Shown here: piece after piece, positions 13,561 through 24,400 of the stretch
Position numbering within the stretch: the stretch's first letter is position 1
Layout of the letters: each line of letters opens with the position of its first letter
Assembly (NCBI GenBank): GCA_034336665.1
Contig: CM067568.1
Span: 15,099,983 to 15,163,982 of the forward strand
Direction of reading: 5' to 3'
Length of the DNA: 64,000 nt
Origin: Luscinia megarhynchos
Taxonomy: Eukaryota > Chordata > Aves > Passeriformes > Turdidae
The notes under the pieces: generated by a model
Database searches by the model: none
Told to the model about the DNA's origin: nothing
The model's input: the letters and a program-made list of their open reading frames with translations, nothing else
Made by a program: the position numbers and the translations under genes

Positions 13561-16500
13561 GACCTAAAGCACTGACACACGAGTACACACATCTGAGGTT
13601 GAGATCCTAAGGGCACCCATTATGCATCTCCAACAAAGCTGCTTCTTCCCTTATAGCCATGAAGGACATCAAGGCACACAGGGTTGTTCCATGGTGGTGG
13701 GGATGTGGGTGGGCTGGGCACGATGCAAATGCAGGTGAGACACAAGGCTGGATCCTTGTTTGGTGCTTGGAGTGTCACTGAGGCTGCCAGAGCTGCCTCC
13801 GGGGCACCTCCTGTCTCCCTCCTTAAACAAATAATGCTTGCCCGAGGCACACAGCAGGCCCAAGCAAAGCAATCCAGAAATCATCCACCGGTGCTGATGG
13901 ATTGGTTAGCTGGTGTAAAGGGTATGCTGGTTTCATCTGAACACCACAAGGCTGATTACAACTTGCTAAAGAGCTTTCCTGGCTGTTGCATTCAAAGATC
14001 TTCCTACAGATGCAGCTAATATCAGCAAAGGGGCTGATGCCTAATGTTTGTTTGCTGCTCTGCCTTGGAGCTAGATGGCACGACCAAATTTTGCAGGCAT
14101 TGCTCAATTACCATGAAACAGCATGTCAAAACTTCTGCATTTGCTCACCTTGTGCATGCAGAAGAGTCTGGATAGCAGTGTCACCAGAGGTGACTTCAGT
14201 TTGGCAGCACAAGCTGGAAAATGACCAGCCAAGGCTCTGTGATGGGAAGCAGTTCGTGTAGTGCATCCTCGAGGGAGAGAAATCTGCAGCAAAGTTGTGT
14301 TTGTCATGGCATCACCCACTTTAAATGAGGGTTATGTGGGTGCAGCAGAGCACTGGGAACAATGAGGTGTTCTGTTGGTGCTGCATTGCTCAAAGGTTTT
14401 GGCATTGGCCAAGTGTCCAAAGCTGGAGGAGATCTGCTGGAGGAAAGCACTGTTGGAGTCAAATATCTCCTGTTCCTTGCTTTTAACTAGATTTTGTTAT
14501 TTGATGCCCAAGCTTTCATTTTTCTGTCTCCATCTTTCTTCTCTTGGTAGTCAACATTCCTTACTTGAGATACTCTTAAACCTCACTGTTCTGGCTTCAG
14601 ATTGACTTAACTTTTTTTCTGTCCTCCTCAGTTCATCCTAAAAGTTCCTCTCTCTGCCCCATCACTCCTTTTTTGGGGATGGCCATCCTGCCTTACATCC
14701 TGGCCCTGGATGCTTCCCAGTGAATTGCACATCCCCAAGCAGTCAGACCACACTTGGTGTCCCCAGCTGACATCAGGGACCCAGGCAGAGTTTCAAGCCC
14801 CCACAATGGATGGGGAAACCAGTAGGTTTGGGGGGAGGAAAAAGAAGGAGTGTGCCTGTGCCTCTTTTTCCCCTTGCCACCCTCTCCCAGTTTAACCATT
14901 AACAGGCTGGCTGGCCCTGCTGAGACAATGGTCTGTTTGTTTAGCACGGGGGGAGCTCCTATCGGGGGCCTGGCAGATTTATCAAAGCAGAGTGATTAGC
15001 TCTATTAGAGAAGGGATTTGTGTAAACAAAAAGACAGGTGCAAAGAGACGATTCCAGCTGGCAAGGGCTTCACAGAGCATGAAGCATTTCAGTAGCAATA
15101 AAACTTCTTCCAGGAAACAAGAGTCAGACTGGAGAGAGCATGTGTGGCTGTAACCTCTTTGACTGGCCCTCCTGACCACCGACCCTCCCAACCATCCATC
15201 CCCTCTGCTTTGGGGTGCCTGTGTCTCTCACTGTCCCCAGAGTTTCCTCCTGTGGATGGGCAGCCCCTGGTAGTGGAAGCTGTCCCTTGGGGATGTGCCA
15301 CCTGTCACCCCAGAGCCAGATAATGGACTCCAGTTCTCAGTGGAAAGGCTGAACCCTGTCCTGCCACCCCAGGGCTCTTCCTTCCTTCAGCCTTGTCCTG
15401 CTGGAGTGAGGCTGGACCACCGTGTTCCCACCAAATGTCAGCAAAGGTGTTTGCCATCTGCTGACAAATGTGGCTTGGTGCAAGCCTGGTGCCAACCTCT
15501 GCAAGTTGAGACAAAGGCTGAATCCCCAAAATGCCCAGACCTTGACCTGTTTTGAGAGCTTTCTTTGGAAACAGAAGAGGAAAGCCCTGTTGACAGCACA
15601 CATGCCATAATCTACTCCTTCAAAACATCTCTGTTCACTGCATTTACAAATTTATCCTATTAGCTGCTTTGTGAAATTATTATTCAGTTTAAACTGCACC
15701 AAGGCCAGAATAAGCATGATTTTCACCCCACTGCCAGAGTAATAAAGCTTTGTCACAAAAAACACTTGAAAGCAGAGCACACAGCTCTCCCAGGCCACCT
15801 CTTCAGAGCATTGCTGAGCAATTTTGATTGTGAAAAGTCATGAGAGTGAAGCAAATCAAGGAAACAGGAGGAAGCTCACCGTGGGCTGTGGTTTAGTTTC
15901 TCTGATTTGAGATCTTGCCAAATGTAACCCAGGAAAAGAGAAATCTGTCACCCCCAGCTGCAGTTCACTGTCACAGCAGAGGACTGGTGACAATAATCTG
16001 TCATTTTTTTTCCTTCTGCTATAACCCTTCCTGCAAAGCAGATATGTTTTCTGCTTCCCTTGCTACCTGTGTCCTTAAATGATCTCTTCAAAGGAGCTAT
16101 ACTGATGCTGTAACATTTTACTGAATGTAACGTGCATTAAACTGTTTCTTCAGACGTGTCATCCTGGCCAAGAATGTATTAGCAATGCTGGCTGAGGGCT
16201 GGGGTTTGTAGATGATTCAGGCCCATGAGGCACCTAAGCACCTACTGAGCTTTTTAGAAGCACTCTAGATTATAGGCTGCAATTCTAAAGACAGACTTGT
16301 TTGTATCTTCAGGTACCCATCAATGCTTGGCTTATTTATCTTCATTATTTTCTTTTTATTACAATTTAGTATCATTATTGTTATATTTTGGTTCAGTTGT
16401 TAAGCTGTTCTTATTCTAACCCATTACTTTTCTCACTTTACCCTTCCAGTTCTGTTCCTCCCATCCCACTGGTTGGGGGAGTAAGTGAGCAGCTCTGTGG

Positions 16501-16688
16501 TGCTCATATCCCAGCTGAGGTTAAACCACAACAGGTGCCCAGGGAAAAATCCAGTCCTCTGGGTGGCTCCTGAGGCCTCTTTTGGGCACAGGTCACTGGT
16601 GTAGCCAAAGGCTGCAGCCAAGGTGCACTGCACACCACTGATTTCTGCACAGCCTGTGGAACTTCAATCCACCTTGCCCTGCCCTGGC

Positions 16689-16720
<32 letters not shown>

Positions 16721-19700
16721 CCAACAGAGGTGATAAGGTTGGTCTCTGTTTGCAAAGTACCAAAGATTTCATGAGCTGTTGCTGTGCTTGCAGCTGGCCA
16801 CGTGTGTAACTGCATTCTTTGACTGCTTGGATGTACTGGTTATCACCAAAGGGAGCTATAAAATTAAGCCCTGGGGCTATGTCTTCAGAAACAGGTGCCT
16901 CAAATGTAGGCTCAAAACATGCACATCCTTAAGGAGAGCTGTGCAGTGAGCACTGTGCACACACTGGGCACACACTACCCATGTCTCTTTGGACAGTAAA
17001 TGTTTCAACTGCCCAGTCTGGTGCCACTTAAAGTAACCCTTTGAAGTCCAGCTTTGTATAATTTTGATGATGTTACTTTACTGAGAATCCAATGGTTCAT
17101 TCAATGCATCTGTGTCTTTGCTGCACTTGTTGTGTGGATGACTTGTGTGTTTGCTCCCTGGATGAGGATAATTATCATTTTTCATGCTGTGCTCCCTCCC
17201 ACCCTGCAATTGTGACCTGCTAGCACTCTGCTCAATGCTGTTTCTCTGCTTATGGGACATGTGGGGCTAATAATGACACAGATGCTACAAACAGCTCTCT
17301 AACCCTGAGCAGGTCCCAGCATGTGAGTTGCTTCTTATCAGGTTTGCAGCAGTGCCTTTTGCACCTTCCTTCATGCTAACACTGCTTCACCTCCAGGTGA
17401 AATGCATGTCTTCTCTCCTTCTCCCTTGCTGTCTTGCTGATTTATGACCATTTGTTGTTGTTGTTGTTCATCTCAGCTGAAAACAAAAGAGCAAGAAAAT
17501 ACATGGGTGTGTATGAAATCAGAGGTTCAGTGAGAGCAGAGCTGGTGTCAAACCACAGCAGGACCTAAGCAGAGCCCTGAGCACTACACCTGATTTCTCA
17601 TATTCATGCTGTCCTCACAGCAAACAAGCCTCTGTGCTGCTTAGAGCTAAAACCTTTCTAGTTGAAGTGTTCCTGTTTTACCAGGATGCACATAATTTGC
17701 ATTGAGGGTCAGTTCCACTTTCTCTTGGCATTTTGTGGCTATTGAAAGAAGAAAGCTCAGAGGTTCTGCTCTTGCCTCAGACTTCAAGGAACAGAGCATA
17801 TTTCACCCCATTAATGTGAAAGCATCAATTCCCTTGTGCATTCAAATGGCAAAATAGATCCATCAGTGTGACAGAACTGTCTGAGGGATCTCCATTTATG
17901 CCTTTCCCCAAGGGTCAAACAGTGGACATAGGCTAGAGTGGAAAGAAAACCGGGCTCATGAAAATTCATGCAATTACTTCTTGGCAAGTCACCACTACCA
18001 TTTTGCTTTTGGGTCAGGAGGGTGTAGAAATGCTGGTGGCTGGGCAGAGGTGCTGTGAGCCTGGCCTGCCTGCTGCCTTGCACACCCCAAGGAGCCTGAG
18101 CACGGGTGGTGAAGGAGTGGCAAACCTGTGATTTCCCCTGCTTTGTGCTCCTCCTGGGCTGTGCTTTGCCAGGGTGCCTTTTGCTGCCCCATCACTCACA
18201 TTTACTTTGCACATAGGCAGGAAGTGAATGAGAGGAGAGGCAAATGAGGTGTTTTGCCCCTGGCTTCTTAACAGAAAGGCTCCAGTCTACTCTGCCACAT
18301 AATCAAATCCATGCAAATGCTGGGTGTCAGCAATGGCTAAAGGTGGCTGTTTCAGAGAAGGACAGGGCAGTGGCTGGTGTTCACTGAAACCTGTGACAGC
18401 CCCTGTGTGCTGTGACCAACAGGTGACCAGCTGACAGCTCCAAAAATTGCAGTGTGTGTTCAAAAGGTGTCTTTTGGATTGCCTGGGTGTCACAGATCTC
18501 AGTGCTTTGATGAAAGGACAGTGGGAGTCCTGCATGTGAGTCACAGCTGACACTGCCCTGGGGGGACCTGGGCTAGCTGAGAAAGGTGCCAGTGGCCCTG
18601 TGCAGCCTGTGCCTGATACCCAGCAGTGTCACATGCTGGCTGCTCACATATTGTCCAGCTAGAGACACAGGGCTAGAGACCCATCACTCCCACTGCAGTC
18701 AGAGGGTTCCAGCTCAGGACACCCTTGGTCTCAGACAGCTCTGCTGCCATGTGTCATGCATTTCACCTTCCCAGTGCCAGGCAGCAGCGAAGATTGGCAC
18801 TGCTTATGGGAATGGAGGAGTGTAAACCTACAGATGCCTTATTTCTGGGTGCCCTATTCGTATTTTAGCCCTCCTTTTGCAAGGGCAAACAACAGAGCTG
18901 GAAATGATCCTCTCTCCTTGAAACCTGTCCCAGTGCTTCCCAGCAGCACGGAAATGCAGCAAGACTCCAGGAGCCCTGCACACCTCTTGTCTGGAATATA
19001 TACTTGTGTGGAGAGGTACAAGTGCTTCCTATTTGGTGAGTGCTCTGAAGAGCTGTTTACAGCTTGCAGAAATCCCTGGGAGCATGGAAAGGGAGCTGCT
19101 ACCCGAACTCCTACTTGGGATTAATTTGTGCTTCGCAGCCTGTTTCCCTGATGGAGCAGCAGTGGCCCCAGGGATTATTCCTGTGCTAACCAACCCACTG
19201 GCTGGCCCCAGCCCCACTCCTCCTGCAGGCAGCACTGCTTCTCAGCAGAAGGTCTTGCCCCGGGTTGCTCCATGGCCCCCAGCCCTGGGTTTCCATCAGA
19301 AAGGATCATCTGTGATGTGTGGGCTGCAGGCAGGCAACACAGAAAATTAATATCCTTTTCTTCACTGGCTCAGGGGAGGGAGAGTTTCCTGCCATCTGAA
19401 TCGTGCCATCAGGATTTGCTATAAGAAAACAAAATTAATAATACCAACAGCAACAACAGCCAGTGCATATGTAAAGGAGACTCAACCACGAGGTTCATGT
19501 GTTATGACAGCTCTCAAGGACAGCTCTAGACCTCAACCATCTCTGGGACATCCATGGTCCTCCTTCTGGGAGGACAGCCTGGGTACCAAAGGGCATCAGC
19601 ACTGCAGCTTTGTGACAGAGAGGTGCTGGGCTGCTCTGAAACCCTTCTCCCAGGCACTCAGCACCTTAGTGGCCATGGAAAGACCTGCTCAAGCCATGAC

Positions 19701-19907
19701 AATTAGGAAAAAATACCTTCATAGAAAGACTTGAGTGTGTGGAAGACACAGAAGTTATGAAAGCTTCCTTCACTATCTTTATGTGCTGATTTATGAGTCT
19801 GGGTGTCTGTCGAGATGCTTCTGGTGGGGGAGCATCAGTGATTGCAATGGCTGCTGCTGGCCTTGATAAAACCCCAACTTCAGATCATGAGTCTCTGTCC
19901 TAGGCTT
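13561..19907. other. Intergenic, no gene seen
   Basis: No coding exon could be supported. Minor items are a 26-base T tract at 16689-16714 and a short GTT repeat at about 17453-17468. Base composition is ordinary and CpG-poor. Confidence 0.6.
16689..16714. repeat. Poly(T) tract
   Basis: Twenty-six consecutive T residues lie between unique flanks. No retroposon body is recognised on either side. Confidence 0.9.
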
Positions 19908-20078
19908 TCACAGACTCCCAGAATGGCTCAGGATGGAAGGGATCACAGTGGGTCATCTAGTCCAACCTCTCTGCTCAAGCAGGGCCATCCCAGAGCTTGT
20001 GACACAGGATTGTGTCCAGAGTGTTCTCCAAATATCTCCAGTGAGGGAGACTTCACAAATTCTCTGGGTATTCTGTTC
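19908..20078 (-). mobile_element. CR1 LINE 3' fragment (truncated)
   Basis: The sequence follows the reverse complement of an avian CR1 3' region: an agaatggctcaggatggaag start, gtcatctagtccaacctct, ctgctcaagcagggccatcc, a divergent cacaggattgtgtccag and aatatctccagtgagggag. It ends abruptly where the CCTTC array begins. The element is therefore on the minus strand, diverged, and 5'-truncated or overwritten by the microsatellite expansion. It lacks any reverse transcriptase coding part. Confidence 0.85.
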
Positions 20079-20079
20079 T

Positions 20080-20493
20080 CCCTTCCCTTCCCTTCCCTTC
20101 CCTTCCCTTCCCTTCCCTTCCCTTCCCTTCCCTTCCCTTCCCTTCCCTTCCCTTCCCTTCCCTTCCCTTCCCTTCCCTTCCCTTCCCTTCCCTTCCCTTC
20201 CCTTCCCTTCCCTTCCCTTCCCTTCCCTTCCCTTCCCTTCCCTTCCCTTCCCTTCCCTTCCCTTCCCTTCCCTTCCCTTCCCTTCCCTTCCCTTCCCTTC
20301 CCTTCCCTTCCCTTCCCTTCCCTTCCCTTCCCTTCCCTTCCCTTCCCTTCCCTTCCCTTCCCTTCCCTTCCCTTCCCTTCCCTTCCCTTCCCTTCCCTTC
20401 CCTTCCCTTCCCTTCCCTTCCCTTCCCTTCCCTTCCCTTCCCTTCCCTTCCCTTCCCTTCCCTTCCCTTCCCTTCCCTTCCCTTCCCTTCCCT
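20080..20493. repeat. (CCTTC)n pentanucleotide microsatellite, about 82 units
   Basis: About 414 bp of CCTTC repeats run with essentially no interruption. One strand is entirely pyrimidine and the other entirely purine, the composition known to favour intramolecular triplex (H-DNA). The long open frames here on both strands (SLPFP and GREGK repeats) are an artefact of the period and are not genes. Confidence 0.98.
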
Positions 20494-20574
20494 CCTACCA
20501 AAAGTGCAGGATAATCCTTCTCCTACACATCTGACATTGGCTTACCAGCCTTTTTTTTGTTGTTGTTTATTTCG

Positions 20575-20850
20575 TTCTATTCTATTCTATTCTATTCTAT
20601 TCTATTCTATTCTATTCTATTCTATTCTATTCTATTCTATTCTATTCTATTCTATTCTATTCTATTCTATTCTATTCTATTCTATTCTATTCTATTCTAT
20701 TCTATTCTATTCTATTCTATTCTATTCTATTCTATTCTATTTCTATTCTATTCTATTCTATTCTATTCTATTCTATTCTATTCTATTCTATTCTATTCTA
20801 TTCTATTCTATTCTATTCTATTCTATTCTATTCTATTCTATTCTATTCTG
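20575..20850. repeat. (ATTCT)n pentanucleotide microsatellite, about 55 units
   Basis: About 276 bp of TTCTA/ATTCT repeats carry a single one-base phase slip near 20740. The array is separated from the CCTTC array by about 80 bp of unique sequence. The unit is the same as the human SCA10 repeat, which is known as a DNA-unwinding element. The open frames of SILFY repeats across it are not genes. Confidence 0.98.
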
Positions 20851-21149
20851 TTCCAGGCAGCTCCCCTATGGTTTGGCAGTACTCTCAGCGCACCCTGGCC
20901 CACCCTAGGGCAGGGGGCATGTCTGGGGAGGGCTTTGCTGGGTTCCAGCTCCGTGCTGTCGGTGGAGCTTTCCTGGTGCACCCTTTCCGCTGCCTGCCGG
21001 GGGAGCGGCGGAGCGGGATTGCTCAATTAACATACATGTACCTTGGCAGGGCACCAGCCCGGATGGCTGGCTCCACCCTGCCTTCCCTTCCCTGTAGCCA
21101 TATCGCTTCCCCTCCTCCTCTGACATGCCATTCCTCCTCGCTATCTCGG

Positions 21150-21450
21150 CTAATCTTCGTCAGTCACTGCCCCGCTGCTCTCCTGCTCTGACACGCTCCG
21201 AGTTTCAGTACAATTCCTGCGGCAGGTCGTGTCACGTCCTCTCACGCCGGCTGCCTTGCACGGATCCCCGCCGAGGCACCGCACAGCCTTGAGCGAGGCT
21301 TGTGCTGCTCGCAGTAATTTCGGCTGTCTGTCTTTATTGCCGGCTGTTCAGCTCCCGGGAGGAGGAGCCCAGGCTCTCGGTTCGCTTTGGAGAGCTGGCT
21401 AAAACGCGGCACGGGCAGAAACCAGCCGGCATGTCCCAGCTTGAGCTCCC
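21150..21450. promoter_or_regulatory. CpG-rich patch
   Basis: CpGs cluster (for example cacgctccgag, tcacgccggctg, ccccgccgaggcaccgcac, aaaacgcggcacggg) just downstream of the two pentanucleotide arrays. No TATA box or coding exon was found. It may be an unannotated non-coding promoter or an enhancer. Confidence 0.3.
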
Positions 21451-24400
21451 GCCTGTGTGATTTAGACACTGAGAGATGCAGATTTGTTATTTCTGGAATG
21501 TCAGTGAGTTTCACTTGGGCTGGTTTTTTGTTTGTTTTCTGGAAGGGCCAGACTGATGCCCTGTTTATGGCCAGCACACTGTGCTCCTTTTGAGCAAGAA
21601 GGGTCTGCTTCTGCCAGGCTCTTTGCCACATCTGTGCTGCTGCAGGAGATACACCACTTCTCTCACCAGCCCTGGCATGTGAAGTCAAGGTTCTAGCAAG
21701 GGAAGGAGCTGCTCTGTGCCATTCATCCCTCCCTGAACTTCCTATGGCCTGTGCTTCCCTGCCCACCTCAGTCCTGTCCTTCACCTCTCCAGGCCACACA
21801 AACCCCTTTCCCATCCTTCACTTGCACTCTGTTTCCACACATCCCTCCCTGTTGGCTTCACATCTTCGCAGGGTTCTGCTTTATCGTGTGGGATGGCACC
21901 TTTCCTTTTCACCTTGCAGCTCAGCTGTGCAGTCCTCAGCATGGCACATGAAGAAACTCTTTGTTTGGTAGGAGGTCTGGGAAATCTCCCTCCTGCCCAT
22001 GTCTTGCTGCTGGAGGAGGGTTTTGCAAAGCACCAAGCAGCACGTTTCAGTGAGGGATCAGTGATGGGGAAACCCTTGGTAGTTTTGATGGTTCAGGTGA
22101 AGAAGTACCTGGACCACCGTAAGGATGCTGCTGGAGGACACAGAGGTGGAACATCTCCAAGTATGGGCCTCAGGAGCAAATCAGGAGGCTCGGTGAAACC
22201 AAGGCAGTGCTCCCTGCCCGTGATTGCCCAGCCTGCCCTGTTAACATGCAAAGGAGATGGTGCAGCTTTTGTGTTTTACATGGAACTGCTTCCCTGGGCA
22301 GGTCACAGGGCTGTGATCTGTGGTCTCTGTGCTTTGTTATATAGTGGTTACATGAGCTGGTACTGCAGGGCACTTTGAATGCTAATTAGGTGTTTGCATG
22401 TTATCTTTTGCCCTAAGTAACTGCCATGGAGCTGACAGATGAGATGTGGTGGGAGAAGGCTGTGCCAGAGAGGACACACGGCATGGAGAGGGGTGAGACC
22501 GTGGAGATTGGGACCTATCATTGCCTTTTGGTAAGTTCCCACAGGAATTTTAGAGCCAAGCTGAGAAATGTAATCGAACTGCTACAGCAGCCCCACTTTG
22601 AGTTTTCAGGTTTTTCTTGCTTGGTGTTGCTGCTGGGTAGCAAATAAACTCATGGAAGAATGAGAAATCCCCTTTCATGAGGGACTCTGGGTTTCCCAAA
22701 TCTGTGTCCTCTATTACACGGTGCTGTTCTCCCTGTGATCCTTCTAGCTTGGCTGAAACACTCCACACTTATACTCTTTAGGGCTATATCTTTCCAAAGA
22801 CTTGTAAAACTTCAAGCTGCTCAAGCTGGAACAGCCCCTGAGCCCTGGTGTCCCCTGGCTGTCTCACCTGCTCCATGGGGGAGAGAAGGAGCAGAGCAAG
22901 GATGGAGAGGACACACCATCATTTTGTGCCTCCCCCTGTTATTTCCATCATGGCAAACAGCTGTTGCTTTTATTTTAATTAACAATAAATAAGGAAGAAG
23001 GAAGTTATGAATTCAGGTGTATGGAAATGCTTGGCCAAAAAGCAGAAAACAGAGAGAAATCAGAGGAACTTATTTCCTTTCATTGTGACAGTTTTATCCC
23101 CTCCTGAAAAGAAAAAGGCAAGAGCAAAACATGTCTGGTGTAACCACTAAACCACTAAAAAGGCCAACAAAATGGGTTGCTTAACAATTGCTCTTCAAAT
23201 AAAGGTGGAACAGAGCTGTGCTTGTTGCTGGCCTGCTCCCTATCTTTGCTCCCCATGACTAAGACGTTTGTCATGTGCTAAACCAGGGCAAGCTGTTGCA
23301 CTGCATAACAAACATGGCACCAAATCTGGAGGCACTCTGCAGTGGTGTCTTCAGAGGTGCTGTGCCAAAGACAAGACTAAGCTGCCCTAGGCTCACCAGA
23401 CAGCCCTGAGTTCCTTCAGGGACCCACATCCAGCCTGGGCTGCAATCCCAGTGGCAAGGACCAGTGGAGTCCTGCACCCTTTGTGCCTGCTGAGTTTTGG
23501 CCGTGCCTGGGCAGCCTGGCTCTGCCCCCAGCCCCTCCTGTTCCACCAGCCACTGCCTGGCCCCCCAGAGAATGGGGAGGAGGAGGAGGGCATTAGGCAA
23601 ATATCCTTGGCTTCTTAAGATTCCTGCCTAATGAGCACACTTGCTCTGTGCATTGCCCCCCTATCAGCAATCTTATCAGGCTGAGCCTGCCTCTGCCACC
23701 TGCAAGCAGAGATATCACAGTGGGGAGGGGGGGCATAAACCACTTTGTTTTAAGTTCCTAGGCACTAAAGTCGAGAAGGAGTTTCAAAGTGAACTTATCA
23801 CTTCATTTTTGTCATTAAAAACAAAACCAGAAAGAAAACAAAACAAAGAAAAGGAGAAAAGGGATAAAGCATGACCGGCTTGCTTTATGATTCACTGATT
23901 GCAGATGTTTCCTGTCAGGTGGTGGCAGTGCTTGGCTTTCTGTTTGTCACTTCCAAAAGGCAAAGGTGCTTGGCACCACTTGGAGCACGTGTTGAGCCAC
24001 CAAGCCACACAAGCTGCCTCCCCAGGAGGTGCCAGGTCCGAGGGCTTCACATCCCTACGTGCCTGCCTCTGTGCCAAGGGACTTTCATATCTGCTCTGGG
24101 GCTAAAAGCACATTTCCAGAAGGAGCCACAGGGACTCGCTGAAGGAAACGAGGTGTGCTAACAGGTAACTGCCCACTGCCACTTCAAGTGGGTTTTAAAG
24201 TATTTTCTGGCCAGCTGCTCAGACATCTTACTCATAGCAGGCTCAGGTTGGGTCTTGACCAGCAAACAGGCAGAGAATTGCACCTGACCTCACCTGTGAC
24301 CTTACCAAATCCCACAGCCTGGGTGCCCAGACACTGTCCAGTGGTTCAGTGCTGGCCCACTCCTGACTGCATTCACCCTTGGAGCCTGGCACAGGCTTTG

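Noticed and set aside
19842..21030. Long frames of SLPFP, GREGK and SILFY repeats
   Set aside because: They are translations of the pentanucleotide arrays, open in several frames at once, with no unique protein sequence.
21242..21814. 190-codon minus-strand open frame over a CpG patch
   Set aside because: No family resemblance, splice context or codon bias. Explained by GC-rich sequence with few stops.
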